From: Helicobacter baculiformis
GTDB taxonomy: Bacteria; Campylobacterota; Campylobacteria; Campylobacterales; Helicobacteraceae
Direction: 5' to 3'
DNA: 64,000 bases
Assembly (NCBI RefSeq): GCF_900197685.1
Contig: NZ_FZMF01000033.1
Location: forward strand, 1-64,000
Made by a program: the position numbers and the translations under genes. Positions 9,737 through 20,436 of the stretch are shown here, in pieces. The notes beneath the pieces are model-generated. The model worked only from the letters and a program-made list of their open reading frames with translations. It ran no database searches and was not told the origin of the DNA. Each line of letters opens with the position of its first letter. Positions within the stretch are counted from its first letter, which is position 1.

Positions 9737-11348
9737 GCTTAGCCTTTTTAGGAAGTTTGGGGTGCGCGTTTAGGCTAATCCCAAACCAAAAGTAAAGCCC
9801 TCTCTTTTTGGAGAGTTTAGAGGCAATGGCTTGGTAAAAACCCTGCGTACCAATGATGGCAGTCAGAATAGAAGCCAAAATCCCAATCCCGGTGGTGAGT
9901 GCAAAGCCCTTGATCGAGCCCGTACCATAGGCATAGAGCAAAAAAGAGGCAATGAGAGAGGTGAGATTGGAGTCAAAGATCGCGCGCGAGGCGTTGGCAT
10001 AGCCTGAACGCAACGCTTGTGCCACACTTTCATTTGCTCGAAGTCCTTCGCGGATGCGCTCATTGATAATAATATTGGCATCCACAGCCATCCCTACAGT
10101 GAGCACAATCCCGGCCATGCCCGGCAGAGTCAAGGTTGCCCCAAAGAGCGCCATCACCGCGATGATCAAAAAGAGATTGACCACCAACGCTACGCTGGCA
10201 ATCACTCCAGCCATCGCGTAATAAAAGATCATAAAAGCGATGACCAAGACAAACGCTCCGGCTAGGGCAATCAAAGAGGTATGGATACTATCTGCCCCTA
10301 AACTAGGTCCAATAATGCGCTTTTCTAACACACTAATAGGTGCGCTCAAAACCCCACTTCTAAGCGTAATGGCCAAATCACTTGCCTGCTCCACGCTAAA
10401 GCTCCCGCTAATTTGCCCGCTCCCCCCCCCGATGCGCTCGCGAATATAGGGCGCAGAGTAAACCTTATTGTCTAAGACCACCGCCATGCGCTTACCTACA
10501 TTAGAGCCTGAAAAATCCCCAAAAATCTTTGCCCCTCTAGAATCCAAACTAAAGCTCACCACCGGTTGGTTGTTTTTATCATAAGCCACTTGCGCGTCAG
10601 TGAGCATTTCCCCATCTAAAATAGGGATCGCCTTTAACAATAATTTACCCGCCCCCCCACTTTGGGGCGCATAGGGCAAGACCACATCGCCTAGCTTGTG
10701 AATCTCCTCTGGGCTCAATTCTGCTAGATAGGGGTTTTTCTCCTCATCTACGGCCATCATCTGCAAATGGGCAGATTTAGTGATCAAATCCTTAGCCCGC
10801 TGCTCTTCAGCAAGAGTCTTGATCCCGGGTAATTGCACTAAAATTGCGTCCCTGCCCTGTTGGAGCACTGTGGGTTCGGCTAGCCCGAATTGATCGAGGC
10901 GATTTCTAATGGTGTTAATGACTTGCAGGAGGGTTTGCTGTTGGAAGGTCTGTATCTTTTCAAAGCCTAGAGAAAGGGTATAATGCTCTTGGGCTACACT
11001 CACCTGCACCCCATCCTTGCTAAAATCCTCTAAAATCTTGTTGAGGGCTTTGGCTTCATCGGGGTCTAAGAGATCAAACTCCACTCCCTGCAAAGAAGAT
11101 CGCAAGTCCTTGACTAAAATATTTTGCGCTTTCAGGTCATAGTCCAACGAGGTGGCGATAGAAGTGTATTTGTTCTTGAGTGCCTCTTCAAGTTGCACTC
11201 CTAATAACAGACTCAAACCCCCCCTTAAATCTAGTCCTAAGGTGATCTTGGGTCCCTTAGTCTGTAACAAGCTAGGCAGAGAAAGTCCCACCCCAAAAAT
11301 CAGCGCGATCACAAAGACGAGTAAGCGCGCGTTAAATACCCGCCCCAA
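9723..11348 (-). CDS. secD: Protein-export membrane protein SecD
   Basis: SecD is the larger subunit of the SecDF proton-driven secretion motor. The 541 residues contain the N-terminal helix, [14 protein letters not shown] (D-L-R-G-G), a large periplasmic P1 domain, and the C-terminal transmembrane block with [18 protein letters not shown] (the SecD signature). The gene carries an uninterrupted C9 run on the plus strand (about 10422-10430) coding part of IGGGSG, with the reading frame intact. It lies three bases downstream of yajC and overlaps secF. Confidence 0.96.
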   Translation of the reverse strand: MGRVFNARLLVFVIALIFGVGLSLPSLLQTKGPKITLGLDLRGGLSLLLGVQLEEALKNKYTSIATSLDYDLKAQNILVKDLRSSLQGVEFDLLDPDEAKALNKILEDFSKDGVQVSVAQEHYTLSLGFEKIQTFQQQTLLQVINTIRNRLDQFGLAEPTVLQQGRDAILVQLPGIKTLAEEQRAKDLITKSAHLQMMAVDEEKNPYLAELSPEEIHKLGDVVLPYAPQSGGAGKLLLKAIPILDGEMLTDAQVAYDKNNQPVVSFSLDSRGAKIFGDFSGSNVGKRMAVVLDNKVYSAPYIRERIGGGSGQISGSFSVEQASDLAITLRSGVLSAPISVLEKRIIGPSLGADSIHTSLIALAGAFVLVIAFMIFYYAMAGVIASVALVVNLFLIIAVMALFGATLTLPGMAGIVLTVGMAVDANIIINERIREGLRANESVAQALRSGYANASRAIFDSNLTSLIASFLLYAYGTGSIKGFALTTGIGILASILTAIIGTQGFYQAIASKLSKKRGLYFWFGISLNAHPKLPKKAKHGTL

Positions 11349-11351
11349 AGA

Positions 11352-11666
11352 CTACTGCGCCTCTTTCTTCAAAGAAATGGGGTTACTAGCAAGCTCTTCA
11401 TCGATCTTATAGGCGACATAGTTTTTAGCCAGCTTGACTTCCAAGCCCTCGTTTAATCTTACTTTAAAAAAATTCGCTTCGGGCTTGATCACCTCACAGA
11501 TGAGTCCCCCTTGAGAGACAATCTTATCGCCTTTTTGGAGGCTATCTAGCATTTCTTTATGCTTTTTTGCTTGTGTGCGCTGGGGACGAATAATAAGAAA
11601 ATAAAAAATAGCAAAGAGTACCAATAAAGGCAAAAGCGAGGTCAAGATTTCCTTAGCTTGATTCAT
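11352..11666 (-). CDS. yajC: Preprotein translocase accessory subunit YajC
   Basis: A 104-residue single-pass membrane protein: LLVLFAIFYFLIIRPQRTQAKKHKEML gives the typical hydrophobic helix followed by the RPQ...K motif, then a small soluble domain with GDKIVSQGGL. YajC associates with SecDF in the inner membrane. The AAGGGAG ribosome-binding site just ahead of ATG 11666 is strong, and a TATAAT box lies 30 bases upstream. yajC is therefore probably the first gene of a yajC-secD-secF transcript. Confidence 0.95.
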   Translation of the reverse strand: MNQAKEILTSLLPLLVLFAIFYFLIIRPQRTQAKKHKEMLDSLQKGDKIVSQGGLICEVIKPEANFFKVRLNEGLEVKLAKNYVAYKIDEELASNPISLKKEAQ

Positions 11667-11695
11667 ACAACTCCCTTGTGAGATTCAAAACTTCG

Positions 11696-11701
11696 ATTAT
11701 A
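11696..11701 (-). promoter_or_regulatory. -10 box ahead of yajC-secDF
   Basis: The reverse strand reads TATAAT (within TTATTATAATCG) 30 bases before the yajC start. Helicobacter sigma-80 promoters rely mainly on this box, with little -35 conservation, so this is a credible promoter despite lying only about 10 bases after the nhaA stop. Confidence 0.65.
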
Positions 11702-11711
11702 ATAACTTTAC

Positions 11712-13034
11712 TTAAGGCTTGGCTTTAAGACCCTCTTTTTTATGAATCAAAACCAAGTACAGGGTGCCCAATATCCCTGAAATGATCGAAGCTAACAAAA
11801 TAGCGACCTTGGAAACCTCCATCGCATCCTTATTATTAAAAGCCAAATTAGACATGAACATGGACATGGTAAAGCCAATGCCTGCGAGCATGCCCGCCCC
11901 TAGAATCTGCGCCCAACTCACTCCATCGGGGCGTTTGGTGATCTTAAACTTCTCAGCTAGAAAGGTAATGCCAAAAATGCCAATGGGCTTACCCACCACC
12001 AGTCCCAACACCACGCCCCATAAAATTTCATCTACATGAAAATTGAGCTCCTTACTAATAGCCACTCCCGCATTAGCCAACGCAAATAAGGGCATGATGA
12101 AGTAAGCGCTATAGGGGTGCAAAGCGTGTTCTAGGCGTTCTAGGGGGCTTTGTAATTTTCTAGTGGCGTCTTGCAAGGTGTAGAGAATGTCGCGTTGCTC
12201 TTGTTCTAGGGGTTTGTTGGTGCTGTGCGTGCTGGGGTTAAACGCGCTCTTAAAGTTTTCCACCATCGTGCTAAAACCCTGTACAGCCTGCTTGCGCTGG
12301 GTGATTTTAATAGGGATGGTGAAGGCTAGTGCTACGCCGGCGATAGTGGCATGAATCCCGCTATTGTACGTGGTGATCCACAGCCCCACCCCTAAGAGCA
12401 AATACGCCCACAAATAGCGCACCCCTAGCATATTTAGCAACACCAACACCAGCAAAATCCCCCCCGATCCAGCCAGCCAAGCCATGTGTAAATTAGAGCT
12501 ATAAAAGATCGCAATCACCACGATCGCGCCCAAGTCATCGGCCACGGCTAAAGTTACTAGAAACACCTTGAGCGCAGGGGGGACGCGCTTACCTAGCAAT
12601 AAGATCACCCCCAAAGCAAAGGCAATATCTGTAGCCATGGGAATCCCAAAGCCATGCGCGCTGGCTGTGTTGGCGTTCAAACTATGATAAATCAAGCCCG
12701 GGACAATCATACCCCCCAAAGCGGCGATCACAGGAAAGGCGGCTTTGGCAAACCCGCAAAGCTCGCCATAGAGCACCTCGCGCTTGATCTCCAAACCCAC
12801 CAAGAGAAAAAACAACGCCATGAGCACATCATCAATCCATTGGTGGATAGAAAAACCAAAGAAATGTTCTCCCACCCTAAAGCCCACTTGGGTGTGCCAT
12901 AACTCAAAATAGTAAGGGGCTAAAAAAGAGTTGGCATAGATCATCGCCCACACGGCGCTCACAAAGAGAAAAATCCCTCCAAAAGATTCGCTTTTGACGA
13001 AGTCTAAAAAAAGATTCTTGGGCGTTTGTGTCAT
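11712..13034 (-). CDS. nhaA: Na+/H+ antiporter NhaA
   Basis: NhaA exchanges sodium for protons across the inner membrane and sets pH and salt tolerance. The 440 residues contain about 11-12 helices; the Asp pair in VADDLGAIVVIAIFY and the Asp in PMATDIAFALG correspond to the transport site. A long hydrophilic loop of ~70 residues (about 225-300, including HSTNKPLEQEQRDILYTLQD) separates the later helices. I recall such an enlarged loop from H. pylori NhaA. The gene is 19 bases downstream of addA, on the same strand. Confidence 0.96.
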   Translation of the reverse strand: MTQTPKNLFLDFVKSESFGGIFLFVSAVWAMIYANSFLAPYYFELWHTQVGFRVGEHFFGFSIHQWIDDVLMALFFLLVGLEIKREVLYGELCGFAKAAFPVIAALGGMIVPGLIYHSLNANTASAHGFGIPMATDIAFALGVILLLGKRVPPALKVFLVTLAVADDLGAIVVIAIFYSSNLHMAWLAGSGGILLVLVLLNMLGVRYLWAYLLLGVGLWITTYNSGIHATIAGVALAFTIPIKITQRKQAVQGFSTMVENFKSAFNPSTHSTNKPLEQEQRDILYTLQDATRKLQSPLERLEHALHPYSAYFIMPLFALANAGVAISKELNFHVDEILWGVVLGLVVGKPIGIFGITFLAEKFKITKRPDGVSWAQILGAGMLAGIGFTMSMFMSNLAFNNKDAMEVSKVAILLASIISGILGTLYLVLIHKKEGLKAKP

Positions 13035-13053
13035 CGCTGTCCTTCTTGAGAGA

Positions 13054-15861
13054 TTATAAGGGGCGCACTTGCACGCCCGATTCTAACGCGTAAATCAAAA
13101 CCCCCTGTACTTGGCAATCCGGATAAACGCGTTGCACACTTTGTTGGTAAGCTAAGATTTGTTGGCGGTGCTTATTTTGATAGCTCTCTCCACTCTTGTA
13201 ATCCAAAATGCATAAACGCGTGGATTCACTCACAAGCATGTCCATTCTGATCACATGCCGTCCTGTTTTAAAAGAGAGTTCCACAGCAATATCGCCATGC
13301 AATAGAGCTTGAAACGCGCCTGTGTGCTCCAGGGTTTCTAGGCGCGCTAAAACCCGATCTATGTCCACACCCTGAAAGCCATAATGATACCCTAAATAGT
13401 CTTTTAAAGTGGGTCTATCAATCCCATAACCATAGTGTAATTCTAACGCCTTGTGCAGCACCTCCCCAAACCGCAACGCCTCACTAGAAAAATGCGAATC
13501 CTCTTGTGTTTGTTGCAAGTGATCGTCCTGCCTCCCAAAGGCGCGTTGGCGATCTAGCAAAGCGGGGGTATCCTCTAGCAGGGGTGTGTGCGGGGGAGTG
13601 GGGCTAGGCACGATTGTACCCTTTTCTAAGGGCTGGAGTTGCAGGGATTCAAAGGCGCTTTTTTCTGTCTGCTGCACAAGGATCAAGCTGTGTTTGGCGC
13701 GCGTGCATGCCACATAGCGTACATGCTTTTCTTCGGCACTCTGACGCTCTTTAAAGGCTTGCAAAGCTTGCGCATAGTCCAAATCAAAGTGTTCACGCCC
13801 CTTTTGGCGATAAAAAGGTGTCAAAGAGCCCTTTTGATAAAGGGTGAAAAACTTAGAAGTGTCCGCCTTGCTCCCTCCCAAAGGCTCGACCACGAGCACA
13901 TGCCCAAATTCCATGCCCTTAGATTTATGGATCGTCATCACTTTAATCCCCTGTGCGCTTTGGTGGCTAAAGCCCAAATCCTCTTTTTCTAACACCTCTA
14001 TAAAGCGCGTAGGGTCATGGTGGGCTAGGGAGAGTTCTAAAAAATGGCGCGCTGGAGGGCTATAGAGCTGAAAATGGCGCATGAGCGCTAGAACAAACCC
14101 GCCTAAATTGGCGTTGAATGCGGGGACATCTAGAGAGGCGTTCAAGGGCAGACCTAGCAATTTGAGCATACATGCGCGGTGGTAGGGTTTGTATTCTTGG
14201 GGGGCTAAAGCGTGTTTAAGCGCGTGCATTAAGATTTTAGCCTCTCTTTGGGCTAATAGATGGGTGTCTGTCTCGCTGATAATGGGTACGCCCCGCAGGG
14301 CTGGGGTGGCTTCTTGGGCTTCTAGCAGATGATCTTTAATACAGATCGCATCTTGGTTTTTAAAGCAAAGAATGGTGATCTCTGAAGGGTCTACGCGCTT
14401 TTGCAACAGTGCACACACTTCTTGAGTGAGGGTCTTTAAAAGATCCTCTTTGGGCGTTTGGCGTACTTTAACATAGCCTTCTTGGGCATCTTGATAAGGT
14501 TCCTGGGACTCATAATCTGTAAACACTTGAGAAAAGATCGTATTAACAAATGCTAGGATGTTTTTATCACTACGGTAATTGTGGGTTAAGGGCTTGCTGT
14601 GAAATTGACCGCACACTTGTTTAAAGAGATCGCTATAACTCCCCCTAAAGCCATAAATGCTCTGCTTCACATCTCCTACAAAAAACACGCTCCGCTGGGC
14701 TAAATTCTGCCCCTTACCCGCTTTGATTTCATCAATCAGGGGTTTTAGAATTTGGTATTGCAACACGCTGGTGTCTTGAAATTCATCGACTAAAATGTGG
14801 CTAATACGGCTATCGAGTCTAAAATAGAAAAAATCTCTATCAAGCAGACTCCCCGCTAAAAGGGCATGCGCTTTGAGGGCAATGGCATTAAAATCCAATT
14901 GGGTAGGGCTGTGGGTATGGGCTTGATAAAGGCTTAGAAAACGATTCAAATCTTTAAACGCCAAAGACTCTTGAACTTGGTAATACAAGGCGATGTTCTC
15001 TTGCAAAGCTTGGAAATCAGGAGTTAAATCCTGCAGGGCATATTTTTTAAAGTAAAGGTAGGTCGCGCCCTCTATGATGGGCTTAAAAGATTTGAGGACC
15101 TCTTGGATAGAGGCACATTTAAGAGCATTTTGGGCGCGTGGGGTGCTCACCCGTTTTTTGATCTTGCCTTGGAGCGCGCGCGCTTGGTGTAGAATTTCTG
15201 CTTCAAGGGTGGCTATATCAGGGGTACTTAGGATTGTGGGAGGGATGACACTAATCCCGCTGTAATACAGCTCTAAAATCAAGCCCAACGCGTGAATGGC
15301 GTTAAAACTATCCCCAGTGTCCAAAATGCGCTGGCAAAAGCCCCGTAACGCATGCATATCCCTAGCCTTGAGAGACAATAAGAAGCCTAGTAATTTGTCC
15401 TCCACGCTCAGATAACTCACCTTAAAGGACGCGCTCACCCCTACAAAGTAGCTAAACTTGCGCAAGACTTTTTGCAAAAACGCGTCAATGGTCATGATTT
15501 GGGCATTGTCTTGCAAGAATTGCGTATAAACTTGAGAGATGTGCTTGGCGATGGTAGGGATTTCAAGGGCATATTCTTGTTCTAATGCCTTTAAGAGATT
15601 GTTATTTTTAAAATTTACAGGCGTGCCACTTTTATCACTTTGTATGTAAGTCAAGCCATCGCTTAATAGATTCTCTAGGGCTTGGATGATGCGTTCTTGC
15701 ATTTGCAAGGCTGCTTTATTGGTAAAAGTGAGCGCTAGGATTTCATGGGCGCGCGCGCCTTTCAATAACAACGCCACATAGCGCAACACCAGCGCAAAGG
15801 TCTTGCCGCTCCCAGCTGAGGCGCGCAACGCCAAATAGGCATTTTTACCAGCGGTGCCCAT
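13054..15861 (-). CDS. addA: AddA-type helicase-nuclease subunit
   Basis: AddA is a UvrD-like ATP-dependent 3'-5' helicase with a C-terminal nuclease; with AddB it processes double-strand breaks for RecA. Walker A is ASAGSGKTFAL near residue 14, followed by DEFQDTS, GDVKQSIYGFRG and VMTIHKSKGMEF. The C-terminal ILDYKSG...QQILAYQ is the PD-(D/E)XK nuclease core. The open frame extends to 15963, but I choose ATG 15861 (MGTAGKNAY, 935 residues). The longer version would run through the eda end, and the protein then begins just before its P-loop, as helicases of this group do. addB is not in the window. Confidence 0.92.
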   Translation of the reverse strand: MGTAGKNAYLALRASAGSGKTFALVLRYVALLLKGARAHEILALTFTNKAALQMQERIIQALENLLSDGLTYIQSDKSGTPVNFKNNNLLKALEQEYALEIPTIAKHISQVYTQFLQDNAQIMTIDAFLQKVLRKFSYFVGVSASFKVSYLSVEDKLLGFLLSLKARDMHALRGFCQRILDTGDSFNAIHALGLILELYYSGISVIPPTILSTPDIATLEAEILHQARALQGKIKKRVSTPRAQNALKCASIQEVLKSFKPIIEGATYLYFKKYALQDLTPDFQALQENIALYYQVQESLAFKDLNRFLSLYQAHTHSPTQLDFNAIALKAHALLAGSLLDRDFFYFRLDSRISHILVDEFQDTSVLQYQILKPLIDEIKAGKGQNLAQRSVFFVGDVKQSIYGFRGSYSDLFKQVCGQFHSKPLTHNYRSDKNILAFVNTIFSQVFTDYESQEPYQDAQEGYVKVRQTPKEDLLKTLTQEVCALLQKRVDPSEITILCFKNQDAICIKDHLLEAQEATPALRGVPIISETDTHLLAQREAKILMHALKHALAPQEYKPYHRACMLKLLGLPLNASLDVPAFNANLGGFVLALMRHFQLYSPPARHFLELSLAHHDPTRFIEVLEKEDLGFSHQSAQGIKVMTIHKSKGMEFGHVLVVEPLGGSKADTSKFFTLYQKGSLTPFYRQKGREHFDLDYAQALQAFKERQSAEEKHVRYVACTRAKHSLILVQQTEKSAFESLQLQPLEKGTIVPSPTPPHTPLLEDTPALLDRQRAFGRQDDHLQQTQEDSHFSSEALRFGEVLHKALELHYGYGIDRPTLKDYLGYHYGFQGVDIDRVLARLETLEHTGAFQALLHGDIAVELSFKTGRHVIRMDMLVSESTRLCILDYKSGESYQNKHRQQILAYQQSVQRVYPDCQVQGVLIYALESGVQVRPL

Positions 15862-15863
15862 GC

Positions 15864-16499
15864 CTATCCCTTTTGCGCTTGCACTGCTTGTAAACTCTTT
15901 TGAGCAATCTGGGTAATTTGATCCCATTGCCCCTTTGCCATCAAGTCTTGAGGGGTCAGCCACGATCCCCCCACACAGGCGACATTCTCTAGGGCTAGAT
16001 ACGCGCCCATGTTCTCTAAGCTAATCCCCCCAGTGGGGCAGAATTGTACCCCCTTAAAGGGCGCACTCAAGGATTTGAGCAATTTCACCCCCCCCACCGC
16101 CTCAGCCGGGAAGAGTTTGAGCGCGTCAAAGCCGTATTCTAAAGCCAACATCAATTCGCCCGCGCTGGCTACGCCCGGGATCAGGGGAATATCTATGCCT
16201 TGGGCTTCTTTGGCAAACTTGGCGTTGATCCCCGGGCTAATGGCAAAGCGCGCCCCGGCTTCTTTAGCTTGTTTGAGCATGGGGGCATTTAAAATCGTGC
16301 CCGCCCCCACAATCGCCTCGGGGACTTCTTTAGAAATCAAGGCGATCCCCTCTAGCGCGCCTGCTGTACGCAAGGTGATCTCTAAAATCTTAACCCCCCC
16401 TTTTAAAAGGGCATGGGCTAGGGGCACGCCTTGTTTGGGGTCTTGCAAAGTGATCACAGGGATTAACGGGCCGGTGTTTAAAATCTCTTTAGCTTGCAT
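15864..16499 (-). CDS. eda: KDPG aldolase Eda
   Basis: Eda splits 2-keto-3-deoxy-6-phosphogluconate into pyruvate and glyceraldehyde-3-phosphate, the last Entner-Doudoroff step. The 211-residue class I aldolase shows the catalytic Glu in ILEITLRT, the phosphate loop FAISPGIN, and the Schiff-base Lys in DALKLFPAE. The frame is open to 16535, but GAGGAGAACACC directly before ATG 16499 is an excellent ribosome-binding site and makes MQAKEIL the start. It lies 10 bases after edd and two bases before addA, so a nuclease subunit appears to be co-transcribed with a sugar pathway. Confidence 0.95.
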   Translation of the reverse strand: MQAKEILNTGPLIPVITLQDPKQGVPLAHALLKGGVKILEITLRTAGALEGIALISKEVPEAIVGAGTILNAPMLKQAKEAGARFAISPGINAKFAKEAQGIDIPLIPGVASAGELMLALEYGFDALKLFPAEAVGGVKLLKSLSAPFKGVQFCPTGGISLENMGAYLALENVACVGGSWLTPQDLMAKGQWDQITQIAQKSLQAVQAQKG

Positions 16500-16509
16500 G
16501 GTGTTCTCC

Positions 16510-18300
16510 TCAATGTCCAAAACTGGTTGCCCCATTCTCTGCGCTGGTGGCTAAACTCCTAAAACCGGCAAAGAGTTCGCGCCCACTGCCCACATGGACG
16601 CGCTGTATCAGATCAGACTCCCTAGCCTCCCATTCTCTAGGTTCTACAAGCGCTTCTAACACCCCCTCTTGTGCGTCTAAAAGCACCTCATCGCCCTCTT
16701 GCACGCGTGCGATCGCCCCGCCTAGCAACGCCTCCGGGCTGATGTGGATGGCAGCGGGCACTTTGCCTGAAGCCCCACTCATACGCCCATCGGTGAGCAA
16801 AGCCACTTGAAAGCCTTGATCTTGCAGAGTGCCTAAAATGGGGGTGAGTTTGTGCAACTCGGGCATGCCATTAGCCCGGGGACCCTGATAGGGCAAGACC
16901 GCGACAAAGTCGCGATTCAAATCCCCTTGCTCAAAACGATCTATAAATTCTTGTTGGGAGTGAAAGACTAAAGCGGGGGCTTGGATTTTTTGGTGTGCTG
17001 GAGCGACTGCGGAGATTTTGATCACCGCGCGCCCCAAATTGCCCTTTAAAGTTCTAAGCCCCCCGTCTGCACTAAAGGGTTCTTTTACAGGGCGCACGAT
17101 ATTGGTATCCAAACTCTCTAATACGCCCTCTTTGTAGGTGAGCTCACCCTCAAGCAAATAGGGGTTTTTGGTGTAGGCTTCTAGCCCAACTCCCATGATG
17201 GTCTGGCAATCCTCATGCAAAAGCCCGGCTTTTAGCAATTCACGCACCACGAACGCTAGCCCCCCTGCTGCTTCAAATTGATTCACATCGGCTTTGCCAT
17301 TAGGATAGACGCGCGCCAGTAAGGGGGTGATCTGTGAGATCGCATCAAAATCATCCCAATTAATGATAATCCCCGCGGCTTTGGCGATGGCTACAAGGTG
17401 GATGGTGTGGTTGGTTGAGCCCCCGGTTGCCATCAAACCCACCATCGCGTTGACAATATTCTTTTCAGAGAGCAACACCCCAATAGGTTGCACTTCTTTA
17501 GTCGCCATGTGTGTAGCGGCTGCTTTAACTAGGGCTTGTCTTAAAGAGGTGTTGGGGTTGATGAAAGCCGAATTGGGCAGGTGTAAACCCATTAACTCCA
17601 CCATCATTTGGTTAGAGTTTGCCGTGCCATAAAAGGTACAAGTGCCCACAGAATGGTAAGACTGCATTTCGCTCTCCAAAAGCGCGTCCCTAGAAATCTT
17701 GCCCTGTGCAAACAGCTCCCTAGTTTTAGATTTTTGCGCGTTAGAAATCCCGCTAGTCATAGGACCTGAGGGCACAAAAATACTGGGCAAATGCCCAAAA
17801 CTTAATGCACCAATGAGCAATCCGGGCACAACCTTATCACACACGCCTAAATAAAACGCCCCATCAAAGACATTATGAGAAAGCGCGACCGCGCTGCTCA
17901 TCGCGATCACATCGCGTGAAAACAAACTAAGCTCCATACCCTCATAGCCCTGTGTGATCCCATCACACATCGCTGGCACTCCCCCGGCAAATTGCGCGCT
18001 CAAACCATGTTTAGCTAGCTCTTCTTTGATCCAATCTGGATAAGTTTTAAAAGGCTGGTGGGCAGAGAGCATGTCATTGTAAGCCGAGACAATGGCAAAA
18101 TTGCGCCTTTGGGTGTCCTTGATGGTGGCTTTGAGATGATCGGGCAGGCTGGCATAGGTGTGGGCTAAATTGGCACAACCCAAGTCCTTACGGGCGATCT
18201 TGCCCCGATGTGCGGCGATGCGCTCTAGGTAAGCTTGGCGGGTGGGTTGGCTGCGTTCTATGATAATTTTTGTAACATGTTCTAGGGCTTTTAGTGCCAT
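16510..18300 (-). CDS. edd: 6-phosphogluconate dehydratase Edd
   Basis: Edd dehydrates 6-phosphogluconate to KDPG using an iron-sulfur cluster. The 596 residues carry both IlvD/Edd signatures: [16 protein letters not shown] and [17 protein letters not shown]. The open frame runs to 18435, but I set the start at 18300 (MALKALEHV) because AAGGATCATTG precedes it and the longer form would cross the zwf promoter and start. It is transcribed away from zwf, with eda directly downstream. The length is close to the H. pylori enzyme (~608). Confidence 0.95.
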   Translation of the reverse strand: MALKALEHVTKIIIERSQPTRQAYLERIAAHRGKIARKDLGCANLAHTYASLPDHLKATIKDTQRRNFAIVSAYNDMLSAHQPFKTYPDWIKEELAKHGLSAQFAGGVPAMCDGITQGYEGMELSLFSRDVIAMSSAVALSHNVFDGAFYLGVCDKVVPGLLIGALSFGHLPSIFVPSGPMTSGISNAQKSKTRELFAQGKISRDALLESEMQSYHSVGTCTFYGTANSNQMMVELMGLHLPNSAFINPNTSLRQALVKAAATHMATKEVQPIGVLLSEKNIVNAMVGLMATGGSTNHTIHLVAIAKAAGIIINWDDFDAISQITPLLARVYPNGKADVNQFEAAGGLAFVVRELLKAGLLHEDCQTIMGVGLEAYTKNPYLLEGELTYKEGVLESLDTNIVRPVKEPFSADGGLRTLKGNLGRAVIKISAVAPAHQKIQAPALVFHSQQEFIDRFEQGDLNRDFVAVLPYQGPRANGMPELHKLTPILGTLQDQGFQVALLTDGRMSGASGKVPAAIHISPEALLGGAIARVQEGDEVLLDAQEGVLEALVEPREWEARESDLIQRVHVGSGRELFAGFRSLATSAENGATSFGH

Positions 18301-18379
18301 CAATGATCCTTGTGTATCTAGTGTGCGTCTAAAGTATGCTATCTTTTTGGTAAAAGTATCCCACATATAAAGGATTTGA
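18301..18379. promoter_or_regulatory. Divergent edd / zwf promoter region
   Basis: These 79 bases separate two divergent starts. On the plus strand AAAGGATTTGA is the zwf ribosome-binding site, and TATGCTATCT about 40 bases upstream is the best -10-like sequence. On the minus strand AAGGATCATTG serves edd. No clear operator repeat is visible. The shared region makes joint control of both arms of the pathway possible, but this is inference. Confidence 0.45.
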
Positions 18380-19711
18380 ATGCGCGAAGGCCATTTTATT
18401 TTGTTGGGCGCAACGGGAGATTTAGCTTTGCGCAAAATTTTCCCCGCCCTCTATGTGGCCTTTAAGGATCAGTTATTAGCTCCTCGTATCTTAGCTACGA
18501 GTCGTTCGCGCCTCAGCCAAGCGGAGTTTTTACAAATATTAGACACCAAGTCAAAATCGCATCTTAAAAATCTTGATTTGACATTATGGGAAAGTTTTAC
18601 CCAACATATTGAGTATGTGGCGATGGACTTGACCCAAGCGCAGGATTTCAACGCCCTTACAGCCCGCCCCCTCCACCCTAACACGATCATCTATTTCTCC
18701 ATCGCTCCGGAGTTTTTTGCCACCACTTGCGCGCACTTAGCCCAAGTGGGGCTGAATGCCCCCCAAGTGAAGATCGTGCTAGAAAAGCCCCTAGGGGTGG
18801 ACCTGCACTCCGCGCGCGCCATCCACAAGAGCATCGCCCAGCACTACCAAGAAAACCAAATCTATCGCATCGATCACTATCTGGGCAAACAGAGCGTACA
18901 AAATCTCTTGCATCTGCGCGCCTCTAATGCGCTCTTGCAAACCCTTTTGCATAGAGATCATGTCGATCATGTCCAAGTGAGCGTGTGCGAAACTTTGGGG
19001 GTGGAGAGTCGGGGGGGCTTTTACGATCCTATGGGGGCGTTGCGCGACATGCTCCAAAACCACATGCTCCAAATGCTCACCTTGCTCACCATGCCCTTGC
19101 CCTCAAACCTAAATGCCTCCTCTATCCGTCAGGCTAAACTCTCCTTACTCCAAAGCCTCAAACCCCTAGAGAATAAAAACTTGGCTAGCCAGGTCATCCG
19201 TGCCCAATACAGCGCAGATGGCGCGCTTGCAGGTTATCGTCAAGAACCCCATGTCAATCCTAACAGCCAAACCGAAACCTTTGTCGCGCTCAAATTAGAG
19301 ATCGATCGCCCTGAGTGGGCGGGCGTGCCCTTTTACTTGCGCACGGGCAAGCGCATGGGGAGTTCTTTTGTGGAGGTGGTGGTTAGCTTTAAGGGGGGTG
19401 CTCCCCTTGTCTTTAGGATACAGCCCAACCCCGCCATTTCTCTAAATCTGCATGCCAATACCCCCCTTGTGTTGCAAAGCGCGCTAGAGAGTGGGATGGA
19501 CGCTTACCAACGCCTCATCTTAGACGCGTTTGACTCCAATCAAAGCGCGTTCAACCACCAAGACGAGCTAGAAGCCGCTTGGGTGTGGCTCGATCCCATC
19601 TTGCAGGCATGGCAGGCAAACCAAACCCCCTTGTATTTCTACCCAGCGGGGAGTTTTGGACCACAAGAAGCCTTTGAACTTTTAGAAAAAGAGGGGCGTG
19701 CGTGGTTTTAA
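18380..19711 (+). CDS. zwf: Glucose-6-phosphate 1-dehydrogenase Zwf
   Basis: Zwf oxidises glucose-6-phosphate to 6-phosphogluconolactone with NAD(P)+. The nucleotide-binding motif is [15 protein letters not shown] at residue 10 onward. The active-site segment is [14 protein letters not shown], where the residue after K is Q rather than the common [10 protein letters not shown] and [16 protein letters not shown] complete the C-terminal family motifs. At 443 residues it is slightly short, as in Helicobacter. The first gene of the plus-strand glucose operon, it overlaps the next gene by 10 bases. Confidence 0.96.
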   Translation: MREGHFILLGATGDLALRKIFPALYVAFKDQLLAPRILATSRSRLSQAEFLQILDTKSKSHLKNLDLTLWESFTQHIEYVAMDLTQAQDFNALTARPLHPNTIIYFSIAPEFFATTCAHLAQVGLNAPQVKIVLEKPLGVDLHSARAIHKSIAQHYQENQIYRIDHYLGKQSVQNLLHLRASNALLQTLLHRDHVDHVQVSVCETLGVESRGGFYDPMGALRDMLQNHMLQMLTLLTMPLPSNLNASSIRQAKLSLLQSLKPLENKNLASQVIRAQYSADGALAGYRQEPHVNPNSQTETFVALKLEIDRPEWAGVPFYLRTGKRMGSSFVEVVVSFKGGAPLVFRIQPNPAISLNLHANTPLVLQSALESGMDAYQRLILDAFDSNQSAFNHQDELEAAWVWLDPILQAWQANQTPLYFYPAGSFGPQEAFELLEKEGRAWF

Positions 19712-20409
19712 ATTTTTTTGAACTTGCCAATAAGGGCACTCCTCAAGGATACCTAGAGGATTTTGGATGCCATGCTAGCGCATTCATAAATGATCTAGAT
19801 CATCGCCATGCCAGAGAGCATCACCAAATCCATATCGCCTTTTCGGGGGGTAAAAGCCCGATCCCCTTTTTAGAGTATATGGCAGGATTTAAGCGGTGGG
19901 ATGGCTACACACTGAGTTTAGTAGATGATCGCATTGTCCCCCCCGATCACGAAGATAGCAACGCGTCTTTGATCCATAGGCATTTTTTGGACAAGGTGCG
20001 CTCTAAATTTAACATTGAAGTGCCCTTTAGCCCCTTGGTAACAGATGCTAGCCTACCCCCTGAGATGATCTTAGCAAAAGCCCTAGAGAATTATCAACAA
20101 CCCGATTTAGCGCTGCTTGGCATGGGCTTGGATGGACACACCGCCTCGCTTTTCGCTGATGCTCCTGAATACGAGCACGCCCTAAGCACCACAGATCCCC
20201 TTGTGCTCACCACCCCTCAAAACGCCCCCCACAAACGCATTAGCATGAGTTTGCACGCCCTGCAGAGTTGCAAAGAAACTTGGTTGCTCATCTCTGGGGA
20301 GGAGAAGCGCAGGGTTTTTGAGGAGGCTGCTAAGGGGATCAACCCCAAGCTTCCCATTTCTTTTATTCTGCATTCCAAGGTGCTTTGTAATATCTTCTAT
20401 GTCCCATGA
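19702..20409 (+). CDS. pgl: 6-phosphogluconolactonase (active-looking copy)
   Basis: This enzyme hydrolyses 6-phosphogluconolactone to 6-phosphogluconate. The 235-residue DevB/SOL-type protein has all hallmark segments: AFSGGKSPI (48-51), LVDDRIVPPDHEDSN (75-85), the catalytic-His motif GMGLDGHTASLF (His146) and ISGEEKRRVF. Its GTG start lies 10 bases inside zwf, which suggests coupled translation. The family's usual length is 225-240. The next gene is a tandem paralogue that has lost several of these residues, so this copy is the likely working enzyme. Confidence 0.94.
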   Translation: MVLNFFELANKGTPQGYLEDFGCHASAFINDLDHRHAREHHQIHIAFSGGKSPIPFLEYMAGFKRWDGYTLSLVDDRIVPPDHEDSNASLIHRHFLDKVRSKFNIEVPFSPLVTDASLPPEMILAKALENYQQPDLALLGMGLDGHTASLFADAPEYEHALSTTDPLVLTTPQNAPHKRISMSLHALQSCKETWLLISGEEKRRVFEEAAKGINPKLPISFILHSKVLCNIFYVP

Positions 20410-20436
20410 AACCTACCGCTACCTCAAGGAGTTATA

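Noticed and set aside
10422-10430. C9 homopolymer as a phase-variation switch (also C8 in leuS, G7 in glycosyltransferase and mutS2 genes)
   Set aside because: The longest tracts lie in essential genes such as secD and leuS with intact frames, so such runs appear to follow from base composition; no gene here shows a frame broken at a tract.
16500-16535. Longer Eda start overlapping edd
   Set aside because: ATG 16499 has an excellent ribosome-binding site (GAGGAGAACACC) and the family's usual N-terminus.
18301-18435. Longer Edd start at 18435
   Set aside because: It would cover the zwf promoter and start; the family N-terminus and AAGGATC site support 18300.
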